From Candidatus Kaiserbacteria bacterium (GTDB lineage: Bacteria > Patescibacteriota > Minisyncoccia > Phycocordibacterales > UBA918): a stretch of DNA of 5,849 nucleotides. The stretch lies in contig JAHFMK010000037.1 in NCBI GenBank assembly GCA_023264435.1, positions 1 through 5,849 on the forward strand, given 5' to 3'. Below are positions 1 through 5,741 of the stretch, in pieces. The notes beneath the pieces were generated by a model. The model ran no database searches. It was not told where the DNA came from and saw nothing but the letters and a program-made list of their open reading frames with translations. How positions within the stretch are numbered: position 1 is the stretch's first letter; each line of letters opens with the position of its first letter. The translations under genes and the position numbers were made by a program.

Positions 1-2055
1 ACAAAGACTGCTTCTGATTTTTCAATGACTATCGGTGGGGTGACTGCAACAGGAGGAAACACATTTGCAGGAGCCGAATCAGCGGGAACAGATAAAACAC
101 TCACAACTGTTGGTGCATACACCGTAACCGAAGGTACAATCACTGGCTACACACAGACATCTGCATCAGCAGATTGTTCAGGGACGATTGCACTCGGTGA
201 AACAAAGACGTGTACCATTACGAACGATGACCAACCAGGGACACTTATTGTGAAGAAGATGGTAGATAATGGAAATACGGGAGCTACAACGGGACCATCA
301 TCATTTTCATTCACGGTAAATGAAGGTATCGCAACTGCATTTGAATCTGATGGTCAAAATGATCTTACCGTAAACGCTGGAACGTACTCAGTTACTGAAC
401 CAACTGTCACTGGATATGCGACAACGTACAGTAATTGTACTGGGCTTGTGATTTCGAACGGGGGTTCAGCAACCTGTACAGTAACAAACACTGCTATTGC
501 GCCAAGACTTACCATCGTGAAGCATGTAGTTAACGATAACGGTGGATCTGCTGTCGTAAGTGACTTCCAGGGAAAAATTGATGGTAATAATACTCCATGG
601 GCAGTTGCACAGACAATGACGATTGGTTTACATACTGCGTCTGAAGTAACTCTCACGGGATACACTGCATCGGATTGGAGCAATGCATGTTCTGCAGACG
701 GGACCGTTTCACTTGCGCTTGGCGATAATAAGACTTGTGAAATTACCAACGACGATCAGCAGTCATACCTTATCGTCGATAAAACCGTCGTAAACGATAA
801 CGGAGGTACAAAATCTGCAGACGATTTTCTCCTCACTGTCGATGGTAATTCAGTATTAGATGCAGTCGCAGTTCCAGTTAATCCAGGTACACATACTGCA
901 GGGGAGACTAACCTTCCTGGTTATCAAGTAGGAACATGGGGAGGTGATTGTGCCTCAAATGGAACGGTAACTGTTCCGCTTGGAACAACAAAGACTTGTA
1001 CGATTACCAATAACGATATTCAACCAAAACTTACACTTACAAAAGTAGTTATCAACCATGGACAAGATAAACATGTCACTGATTTTCCACTTTTTGTTGA
1101 TACAACAGGTGTTACGAGCGGTGAACAGAACGGATTCAATGCGGGTGCTCACACTGTTTCAGAAACAGGTGACGCTAGTTACACTTCAACAATTACAGGT
1201 GACTGCGCACCGGATGGTTCGATAACGCTCGGACTCGCTGACGTAAAGTCATGTACGATTACGAACGAAGAAGAACCTTCAAAAGTTGTAGTGCATAAGA
1301 TTGTTATTAATCACGGTCTTTCAGATAATGCATCACACTTCGCACCATATAAGATAGGTGAAACGACGGTAACACTCGATACTACAACAACCATGAATTC
1401 TGGAAGTTACGTAGTGTCAGAAAATCAAGATGTAAACTACACTGCAACGTACTCTGGAGACTGTGATGCACAAGGAAATATCACGCTCGTTCCCGGACAA
1501 ACAAAGTCATGTACAATTACCAACGAAGAGAAACTTTCTGACATCACGGTAAAGAAGAAAGTGATTAACCATGGTCAAAATAAAAGTGTTACTGACTTTG
1601 ATCCATACAAGGTTGATACTACTGAAGTAACCCTCGACACTGCGACAGTCTTCGATTCAGGAAGTCACACTGTTACTGAAGTTGTTGACCCACAATACAC
1701 ACAGACATTCTCAGGTGACTGTGATGAAGACGGAGTCGTAGTACTTGGCTCTGGAGAACACAAAACCTGTACCATCACGAACGAAGAGAAGCCAGCGAAG
1801 ATTGTTGTTATGAAGGTGGTTATAAACGATAATGGTGGCAAAAAGACAGTTTCAGACTTTCCACTCTTTGTGAATACGACGAATGTAATCTCAGGAGCGA
1901 CTACTACATTTAACTCTGGAAGCTATACTGTTTCAGAAACGAGTAATGATGATTACACTGCGACTATTTCTGGTGATTGTAATTCGATAACAGGTGCGGT
2001 GACCTTGATTGCGGGCGAAACAAAAACATGTACGATTACAAATAATGATATTCCT
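1..2055 (+). repeat. Tandem prealbumin/Cna-B-like protein repeats (1 partial + 7 complete)
   Basis: Units run 1-237 (partial), 238-504, 505-762, 763-1026, 1027-1278, 1279-1536, 1537-1794 and 1795-2055, which is 84-89 codons per complete unit. Each complete unit starts with a strand carrying K-x-V-[VID]-N, has a central [ST/G]-x-[HYT]-x-x-x-E strand followed by a Tyr, and ends with C-[TE]-[IV]-T-N. Each unit, including the partial one, contains exactly two cysteines, roughly 15-20 residues apart near its C-terminal end. The DNA of equivalent strands differs at many synonymous positions (the KTCTITN codons vary from unit to unit). The copies are therefore old and held by protein selection rather than recently amplified. 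Confidence 0.9.
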
Positions 2056-3096
2056 GCGGAGATACATGGAATGAAGTATGAGGACCTAAATGCGAATGGT
2101 GTAAAAGATAATGGTGAAAATGGACTTGCGGGTTGGACTATTACCCTTAATCCAGGCAATCTCACCACAATTACTGATGCAAATGGTGAATATAGCTTTA
2201 CTGGTCTCAGTGTTGAGACGTACACAATTACTGAAGTACAACAAACTGGGTGGATACAGACATCTATAAGTCCTGCCCCAATTACACTAGGACTTGGTGA
2301 AAAAGTAACTAATGTTAATTTTGGTAACTTTAAACTTGGAAAAATATCGGGAATAAAATGGAATGATATAAATGGTAATGGTGTAAAAGATGTAGGTGAG
2401 ATTGGTATCGCGGGATGGAATATCACCCTCTTTAATGGAGTAGGGACTACTACAGCAGTGACGAATGCTTCTGGTGTATATACATTTACTAATCTTCCTC
2501 TTGGTACGTATACAGTACGTGAGATACAACAATCTGGCTGGCAACAAACATTCCCTGCTCTTCCTGGCACGTATACAATTTCTGTTATTTCCGGCACAGA
2601 TGTTACCGGAAAGAACTTTGGAAATTTCAAGATTCCTGCTACTCGAACACAAGGATTTTGGCAGACACACACCACCTATACATCAGGTATATTTAATACA
2701 ATGATAGGTGGTCTCACCATTGGTGGTAAAAACATCAATACCACTGGTAAATTGTTTGCTGGATTTTACTCAAGTATTCCTAAATTGAGTGTGGGAGGAA
2801 AGAGAACGTCACTTGATCAGGCTCGTATGCAGATGCTCCAACAGTGGCTGACAACAAAACTTAATTGTAAGGCATTTGGATGCAGTAATATAACGCAAAA
2901 TATGCTTATAAATTCTGCAAACGCGTGGGCATTAAGTAATACGCAAGCAATATTGTTATATGCATCACAACTTGATGCATATAACAATAGTCAGGATGCA
3001 CTTCCTATTACAGAATCGACTGGCAATGCAACGCCGAAGATATCCACTGCTCTTGCAGCATCGATGTATGGATTTTGGGATTCATTGCCTAATTAG
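1..3096 (+). CDS. Large repetitive surface/secreted protein (prealbumin/Cna-B-like repeats, SdrD-B-like domains, TQGFWQTH C-terminal domain), 5' truncated
   Basis: The frame is open from base 1 and ends at TAG 3094-3096, giving 1031 residues in the window; the true start and any signal peptide lie upstream. The Met at base 25 is internal to a repeat and is not the start. Order, numbering from base 1: one partial and seven complete beta-rich repeats (residues 1-685), each ending in a KTCTITN-type strand; two SdrD-B-like domains (about 686-779 and 780-880) with DxNxNGxxD loops that resemble Ca2+-binding sites; and a C-terminal domain (881-1031) opening with TRTQGFWQTH. No LPXTG motif or C-terminal TM segment is visible. 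By analogy with Cna-B/SdrD stalk proteins, it is probably an elongated cell-surface protein for adhesion or cell-cell contact; that role is inferred. A strong terminator follows the stop, so it is probably transcribed separately from the CAP gene. The domain architecture is clear; the function is unknown. Confidence 0.9.
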   Translation, partial: TKTASDFSMTIGGVTATGGNTFAGAESAGTDKTLTTVGAYTVTEGTITGYTQTSASADCSGTIALGETKTCTITNDDQPGTLIVKKMVDNGNTGATTGPSSFSFTVNEGIATAFESDGQNDLTVNAGTYSVTEPTVTGYATTYSNCTGLVISNGGSATCTVTNTAIAPRLTIVKHVVNDNGGSAVVSDFQGKIDGNNTPWAVAQTMTIGLHTASEVTLTGYTASDWSNACSADGTVSLALGDNKTCEITNDDQQSYLIVDKTVVNDNGGTKSADDFLLTVDGNSVLDAVAVPVNPGTHTAGETNLPGYQVGTWGGDCASNGTVTVPLGTTKTCTITNNDIQPKLTLTKVVINHGQDKHVTDFPLFVDTTGVTSGEQNGFNAGAHTVSETGDASYTSTITGDCAPDGSITLGLADVKSCTITNEEEPSKVVVHKIVINHGLSDNASHFAPYKIGETTVTLDTTTTMNSGSYVVSENQDVNYTATYSGDCDAQGNITLVPGQTKSCTITNEEKLSDITVKKKVINHGQNKSVTDFDPYKVDTTEVTLDTATVFDSGSHTVTEVVDPQYTQTFSGDCDEDGVVVLGSGEHKTCTITNEEKPAKIVVMKVVINDNGGKKTVSDFPLFVNTTNVISGATTTFNSGSYTVSETSNDDYTATISGDCNSITGAVTLIAGETKTCTITNNDIPAEIHGMKYEDLNANGVKDNGENGLAGWTITLNPGNLTTITDANGEYSFTGLSVETYTITEVQQTGWIQTSISPAPITLGLGEKVTNVNFGNFKLGKISGIKWNDINGNGVKDVGEIGIAGWNITLFNGVGTTTAVTNASGVYTFTNLPLGTYTVREIQQSGWQQTFPALPGTYTISVISGTDVTGKNFGNFKIPATRTQGFWQTHTTYTSGIFNTMIGGLTIGGKNINTTGKLFAGFYSSIPKLSVGGKRTSLDQARMQMLQQWLTTKLNCKAFGCSNITQNMLINSANAWALSNTQAILLYASQLDAYNNSQDALPITESTGNATPKISTALAASMYGFWDSLPN
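2056..2640 (+). other. Two SdrD-B-like domains within the surface protein
   Basis: Two homologous segments, 2056-2337 and 2338-2640, each begin with a G-x-K-[YW]-x-D strand and an acidic loop: D695-N697-N699-D703-E706 in the first and D789-N791-N793-D797-E800 in the second. Each continues through GxAGWxITL and an EVQQTGW/EIQQSGW strand to VNFGNFK/KNFGNFK. This is the pattern of SdrD B-like (Cna-B superfamily) domains of surface proteins, where the Asp/Asn loop binds calcium. They link the repeat stalk to the C-terminal domain. Calcium binding here is inferred from the motif only. Confidence 0.8.
2641..3093 (+). other. C-terminal TQGFWQTH domain of the surface protein
   Basis: This is a 151-residue C-terminal segment beginning TRTQGFWQTH. 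It holds a Gly-rich stretch (GGLTIGGKN), a Gln-rich helix-like stretch (QARMQMLQQWLTTKLN), a close Cys pair (NCKAFGC) and a SQLDAYNNS motif near the end. It has no TM helix and no sortase signal. I recognise the opening motif as a recurring end of large CPR surface proteins, but I know of no assigned function. Its terminal position suggests anchoring, sorting or assembly at the cell surface, which is inference. Confidence 0.55.
2951..2989 (+). repeat. Perfect 17-bp inverted repeat inside the coding region
   Basis: The left arm TATTGTTATATGCATCA (2951-2967) is perfectly complementary to the right arm 2973-2989, with the 5-nt loop CAACT. It lies in the coding sequence of the C-terminal domain and encodes most of AILLYASQLDAYNN. 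It has no T-tract, so it is not an ordinary terminator. It could form a stable hairpin in the mRNA about 105 nt before the stop codon. Confidence 0.85.
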
Positions 3097-3110
3097 TAGA
3101 GGGTGATATA

Positions 3111-3156
3111 GAGCACCAAAAATCCCACGAAGGTGGGATTTTTGGTGCTCATTTTT
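3111..3156 (+). terminator. Intrinsic terminator after the surface-protein gene
   Basis: There is a perfect 18-bp stem (3111-3128 with 3133-3150) closed by the loop GAAG, followed by ATTTTT. The inner part (A5-TCCCAC / GTGGGA-T5) is a canonical terminator by itself; the outer GAGCACC/GGTGCTC arms lengthen it. The near-symmetry means it may also work on the minus strand. It starts 14 nt after the TAG and separates the surface-protein gene from the CAP-umuD unit. Confidence 0.93.
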
Positions 3157-3186
3157 ATTGATATTCCGAAACAAAGAAAACTACGA

Positions 3187-3192
3187 TACAAT
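3187..3192 (+). promoter_or_regulatory. Candidate -10 box for the CAP-umuD unit
   Basis: TACAAT lies 7 nt before the ATG at 3200, which would put the transcription start at or next to the start codon. An alternative is TTGATA (3158-3163) with an 18-bp spacer to TACGAT (3182-3187), giving a leader of only about 5 nt. Either reading predicts a leaderless or nearly leaderless mRNA. No clear Shine-Dalgarno sequence is present. Confidence 0.35.
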
Positions 3193-3199
3193 AGATATT

Positions 3200-4336
3200 A
3201 TGTGGAAGCGTATTAAACACCTTTTTATTCCTTGTGAAGAAAATTCATTCAGCCCTCATTTTTTGGAAAAGTTTTCGATGGGCATTATGCTTTTTCTGGT
3301 GCTCCTTACGTTTGCAATGGCAAATATTCAGGCACTTGTATGGATTGGGTCTGAGTGGATGGTTTCAAGTATTTTACCTGCGGTAATTGTGGATCTTACG
3401 AATCAAGAGCGAGAAAATACACTCAATACACTTCATCGAAACACAATTCTTGATACTGCAGCAAAACTCAAGGCGGATGATATGGCAAAAAATAGCTATT
3501 TCGCACATTATAGTCCAACAGGTGTATCTCCGTGGCACTGGTTTGATGAAGCGGGATATGATTATGTTTATGCAGGAGAAAATCTCGCAGTACGTTTTGT
3601 TGATTCAGGTGATGTAGTTGATGCATGGATGAAATCACCGACACATCGTGCCAATATAATGAATGGAAATTATACAGAAATTGGTGTAGGTACTGCAAAA
3701 GGTGAGTATAATGGTACGCCTACTATCTTTGTTGTTCAGCTTTTTGGTACACCAAGAAAATCAACGTCTCCTACAACAGTCGTGACACAGCAATCTGCAA
3801 ACACTTCCATTGCAGAAGAGACGTCATCCACTTCTGTTGAATCTGTGCCCCCTCGTAATACAAATGTTCTTTCAGAGCACGTATCACAACTCGAAACATC
3901 TACTTCAACAAAGCCAGTTGCAGAATTAGTATCTGAAAACATATCGAGTACCACGAACGAAACTGCCTCATTTCAAGCAACAACATCACAACCTATAACA
4001 GAAACGATACAAACAAATGAGATATCTGGAATATCATCTAGTTTTGCATCTACGTCACGTGACGGTGTACCAGCACTCATGGATTGGAAAAATGGAAGCA
4101 CGGGCGTATCAGGGACAACTATCTTTGAAAAGAGTGTCACACAATCAAGTCTTTGGCTTCAATATTTGTATGGTTTTTTTGCGATGGTGGTTTCGCTCGC
4201 ACTCATTGTCTCAATTGTGGTTGAATGGAGACGACAAAATCCATTACAAATTGCATACGCTGGTGGCTTACTTGCTACTATGGCATTTCTTTTTTATGTA
4301 CATATGATACTTACGACGGGTGTTGTAATTAGCTAA
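3200..4336 (+). CDS. Membrane-anchored CAP-domain (SCP/YkwD-like) extracellular protein
   Basis: The protein has 378 residues from ATG 3200. A TTG at 3158 would add 14 residues, but it abuts the terminator and overlaps the likely promoter. A TM helix spans about residues 28-50. An extracellular CAP domain (about 64-190) follows, with its usual signatures: SYFAHYSPTG (conserved His), AGENLA (conserved Glu) and AWMKSPTHRANIM (second His), then GVG and a FVVQLFG strand. Next comes a Ser/Thr/Glu-rich, low-complexity linker (about 195-315), then two TM helices (about 323-342 and 351-375) separated by basic EWRRQNP. The predicted topology places CAP and linker outside the cell. Bacterial CAP proteins of the YkwD type are secreted or envelope proteins whose biochemical activity is mostly unproven, so no reaction is assigned. 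umuD starts 3 nt after its stop, which suggests co-transcription, although a functional link is not obvious. Confidence 0.9.
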   Translation: MWKRIKHLFIPCEENSFSPHFLEKFSMGIMLFLVLLTFAMANIQALVWIGSEWMVSSILPAVIVDLTNQERENTLNTLHRNTILDTAAKLKADDMAKNSYFAHYSPTGVSPWHWFDEAGYDYVYAGENLAVRFVDSGDVVDAWMKSPTHRANIMNGNYTEIGVGTAKGEYNGTPTIFVVQLFGTPRKSTSPTTVVTQQSANTSIAEETSSTSVESVPPRNTNVLSEHVSQLETSTSTKPVAELVSENISSTTNETASFQATTSQPITETIQTNEISGISSSFASTSRDGVPALMDWKNGSTGVSGTTIFEKSVTQSSLWLQYLYGFFAMVVSLALIVSIVVEWRRQNPLQIAYAGGLLATMAFLFYVHMILTTGVVIS

Positions 4337-4339
4337 CAT

Positions 4340-4783
4340 ATGCGTCGTTCAGAAAAAACAACAGTAGACTATTTGGGAGGTGTTGCAGAATCTGCTACAC
4401 AAATTCCATTATACAGTTCGCGTCCACAAGCGGGATTTCCGTCCCCCGGAGATGACCAGATAGAAAAAGTGCTTGATATCAATGATTTGGTAGTCAAAAA
4501 TCCATCAAGTACTTTTTTTGTGCGTGTCTCTGGAGACTCTATGGAGGGTGCAGGTATTTTTTCTGATGATGTACTGGTGGTGGACAGGTCATTAAATCCT
4601 CGTGATGGTTCAATTGTGGTTGCGGCAGTATATGGCGAAATGGTAGTAAAACGTTTACGTGCAAAAGGGAACACACACTTGCTTGTATCAGAGAATGAGC
4701 AATACGCACCAATCGCTGTTTCTGAGCACGATGATTGCTTCGTATGGGGCGTTGTGGTGGGGAGTGTGCGACAGTTTGTGTAG
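4340..4783 (+). CDS. umuD: UmuD, self-cleaving subunit of DNA polymerase V (S24 peptidase family)
   Basis: The protein has 147 residues (E. coli UmuD has 139). The cleavage site is Ala31-Gly32 in QAGFPSPG; the nucleophile Ser67 is in VSGDSMEGAGI; the general base Lys104 is in MVVKRL. The Gly-to-Ser spacing (35) and Ser-to-Lys spacing (37) match those of E. coli UmuD (G25, S60, K97). In the known system RecA filaments stimulate self-cleavage, and UmuD'2 joins UmuC to form the translesion polymerase Pol V. The ATG lies 3 nt after the CAP stop codon. No Shine-Dalgarno sequence is evident, so translation may depend on coupling. A terminator follows directly, and umuC lies about 960 bp downstream beyond a mobile unit. 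I see no recognisable LexA box. LexA itself is less likely: there is no N-terminal winged-helix domain, and a umuC start lies downstream. Confidence 0.93.
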   Translation: MRRSEKTTVDYLGGVAESATQIPLYSSRPQAGFPSPGDDQIEKVLDINDLVVKNPSSTFFVRVSGDSMEGAGIFSDDVLVVDRSLNPRDGSIVVAAVYGEMVVKRLRAKGNTHLLVSENEQYAPIAVSEHDDCFVWGVVVGSVRQFV

Positions 4784-4809
4784 TAGAAAAGAATAGAAGA
4801 TAAAAAAGA

Positions 4810-4836
4810 AAAAACCCGCACGAAGTGCGGGTTTTT
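4810..4836 (+). terminator. Intrinsic terminator after umuD
   Basis: The stem CCCGCAC (4815-4821) pairs with GTGCGGG (4825-4831) across the triloop GAA. It is extended by A-T pairs, with A-tract 4810-4814 on one side and T-tract 4832-4836 on the other. It lies about 27 nt after the umuD stop codon and should end CAP-umuD transcription before the mobile unit and umuC. Because of the A-tract it may also stop transcription arriving on the minus strand. Confidence 0.92.
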
Positions 4837-4976
4837 GATTGTTAGTCATGTGCAGCACTCCTTGTGCTCTACTGAAAAAAGTCTTGATTTCAAGGTACTA
4901 TGTATAAAATACCATGGAATTATATAACGAATTAATTACCACTGTAACAAATAATTACATTTAATAAACTAAAATA
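4837..4976. other. AT-rich intergenic stretch with a possible 16-codon ORF
   Basis: No established gene was recognised here. A TATAAA box (4903-4908) stands 5 nt before an ATG at 4914 that opens a 16-codon ORF (MELYNELITTVTNNYI, stop TAA at 4962-4964). The arrangement resembles the leaderless starts elsewhere in the window, but the ORF is too short to claim as a gene. Small inverted repeats (AGCAC/GTGCT at about 4854-4868, and CTTGA/TCAAG) are weak. Confidence 0.25.
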
Positions 4977-5001
4977 ATGGCCGACATCGTAAGTCGGCCA
5001 T
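4977..5001 (+). repeat. REP-like hairpin, copy 1 (downstream of the RAYT gene)
   Basis: The 9-bp arms are ATGGCCGAC and GTCGGCCAT, with the 7-nt loop ATCGTAA on the plus strand. All 25 nt match copy 3 and the reverse complement of copy 2. On the transposase transcript this hairpin comes 6 nt after the stop codon and is followed by TATTTTAG, so it may also act as a weak terminator for that gene. Confidence 0.95.
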
Positions 5002-5007
5002 CGGCTC

Positions 5008-5664
5008 TTATTCGAGAAGTAATTTTTGTATTGTACTTGTATCAATATCACGTAAATAATTTTCAGCTTGTTTTTTATAATTATTATTAAATACCTCTTG
5101 AAATAGAGAAGTGGTGAGTACAGAAGGGAAGTTTTTTTCTCCAACATAATCAAGATAGCTACTCCAACGATATTTTTTAAGAACTTCAAGTGCTTCATGG
5201 ACATCGGCAATGTTTCTTGTGCGCCAATCAGCGGATGAGATATGTGTATCAAGCGGATTAAAATGAATATAGTTTAAAATATGTAAAAAATATGCTTCTG
5301 AGTCGATTAAAATTTTTTTCGTACGACCTTGAAAAAGTGTTCCCGAACGTTTATATCGTTCATTGAAATATTTAGCATAACCAACATTGAGTTTGCGAAG
5401 AAAAAGACTCATGCCACCATCAATCCGTTCACTAAGAAGTAGGTGATAATGATTCTTCATCAAACACCATCCATGAATATCAACAATTTTTTCTGTCTTG
5501 TATGGCCGACTTACGATGTCGGCCATTTTATTACGATAAGTGTGGTTTGCGGGTGTGTTTGAGTTAAACTCGAACATGTTGTGCACAAAACGAGCATGAT
5601 CCTGACTGTCAAGGAAAATAATACGCTTATCTACACCTCGATTGAGTACATGATATATATCCAT
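5008..5664 (-). CDS. REP-associated tyrosine transposase (RAYT; Y1/IS200-like HUH family)
   Basis: The protein has 218 residues. It starts MDIYHVLNRG, matching the YHVxxRG first strand of Y1 transposases, but without the basic stretch that often precedes it. The in-frame stop TAA just upstream rules out a longer ATG start. The HUH metal-binding motif is His72-Tyr73-His74 in WCLMKNHYHLLL. The candidate catalytic Tyr is 96 or 99 in GYAKYFNERYKRSGTLFQGRTK, a segment typical of RAYTs. Further conserved blocks are YIHFNPL and WSSYLDYVG. Members of this family cleave and join single-stranded DNA at hairpins through a 5'-phosphotyrosine; action on the flanking 25-nt hairpins is inferred. Residues 47-54 (MADIVSRP) are encoded by a third copy of that hairpin. 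The frame is intact and the key residues are present, so the enzyme is probably active. The gene is divergent from umuC. Confidence 0.92.
   Translation of the reverse strand: MDIYHVLNRGVDKRIIFLDSQDHARFVHNMFEFNSNTPANHTYRNKMADIVSRPYKTEKIVDIHGWCLMKNHYHLLLSERIDGGMSLFLRKLNVGYAKYFNERYKRSGTLFQGRTKKILIDSEAYFLHILNYIHFNPLDTHISSADWRTRNIADVHEALEVLKKYRWSSYLDYVGEKNFPSVLTTSLFQEVFNNNYKKQAENYLRDIDTSTIQKLLLE
5502..5526 (-). repeat. REP-like hairpin, copy 2 (inside the RAYT coding sequence)
   Basis: This is the exact reverse complement of copies 1 and 3, so on the transposase coding strand it reads in the same 5'-3' sense as those copies read on the plus strand. It begins exactly at the ATG codon of Met47 and covers codons 47-54 plus the first base of Tyr55. 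It keeps the reading frame and sits a few residues upstream of the strand leading to the HUH motif. Confidence 0.95.
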
Positions 5665-5672
5665 ATATATTA

Positions 5673-5678
5673 ATTATA
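5673..5678 (-). promoter_or_regulatory. -10 box of the RAYT gene
   Basis: A perfect TATAAT on the minus strand ends 8 nt before the ATG at 5664, so transcription would begin within a few bases of the start codon. A 17-bp spacer would place a weak -35 (TTACGA, 3 of 6 consensus bases) in the loop of REP copy 3. No Shine-Dalgarno sequence is present. Confidence 0.5.
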
Positions 5679-5685
5679 TCTAAAT

Positions 5686-5710
5686 ATGGCCGACATCGTA
5701 AGTCGGCCAT
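5686..5710 (+). repeat. REP-like hairpin, copy 3 (between the RAYT and umuC promoters)
   Basis: It is identical over 25 nt to copy 1 and in the same orientation. It lies 21 nt upstream of the transposase ATG and 31 nt upstream of the umuC ATG, so it occupies the -35 region of both divergent promoters. Confidence 0.95.
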
Positions 5711-5726
5711 GTGAATTATATATATT

Positions 5727-5735
5727 TGATATAAT
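5727..5735 (+). promoter_or_regulatory. Extended -10 promoter of umuC
   Basis: TGATATAAT matches the extended -10 consensus (TGnTATAAT) perfectly. Only 6 nt (ATAAAA) separate it from the umuC ATG at 5742, so the expected start site falls on the ATG and the mRNA would be leaderless. No good -35 is seen at 17 bp, which an extended -10 can tolerate. No SOS-type operator was recognised. Confidence 0.6.
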
Positions 5736-5741
5736 ATAAAA

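Larger units (their letters stand above)
4977..5710 (-). mobile_element. REP-RAYT-REP unit (hairpin-flanked Y1 transposase) between umuD and umuC
   Basis: A 734-bp unit is bounded by two identical 25-nt hairpins in direct orientation (4977-5001 and 5686-5710). They enclose a Y1/REP-associated tyrosine transposase gene on the minus strand. The gene fits tightly: 6 nt separate its stop codon from the left hairpin and 21 nt separate its ATG from the right one. A third, inverted copy lies inside the gene. RAYTs are single-domain HUH transposases that act on REP hairpins as single-stranded DNA, and flanking of the gene by its REPs (a REPtron-like layout) is the classical arrangement. No target-site duplication is expected for this class, and none is evident. 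Confidence 0.85.

Noticed and set aside
1953..2675. Long minus-strand open frame opposite the surface-protein repeats
   Set aside because: It is antisense to an unmistakable coding region, its translation is a low-complexity Val/Ile/Pro/Ser mixture, and it has no domain; it is a shadow of the repetitive gene.
3158..3199. TTG start adding 14 residues to the CAP protein
   Set aside because: It begins 8 nt after the terminator stem and overlaps the likely promoter, has no Shine-Dalgarno sequence, and the added residues show no family similarity; ATG 3200 is preferred.
4053..4064. 12-bp palindrome CGTCACGTGACG in the CAP gene
   Set aside because: A perfect 12-bp palindrome is expected about once by chance in a window of this size, and it lies within the linker coding region.
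4369..4821. Minus-strand open frame opposite umuD
   Set aside because: It overlaps the well-supported umuD and the terminator hairpin and has no recognisable motif.
4854..4868. Small inverted repeat AGCAC/GTGCT as a regulatory hairpin
   Set aside because: It is only 5 bp, has no T-tract, and no gene starts close by; chance is likely.
4914..4964. 16-codon ORF after a TATAAA box
   Set aside because: It is too short and has no recognisable homology; noted only in the intergenic entry.
4977..5710. Three copies of a 25-nt repeat as a CRISPR array
   Set aside because: The spacing is irregular (hundreds of bases), one copy is inverted and inside a gene, and each copy is a self-complementary hairpin flanking a RAYT gene, which fits REP elements.
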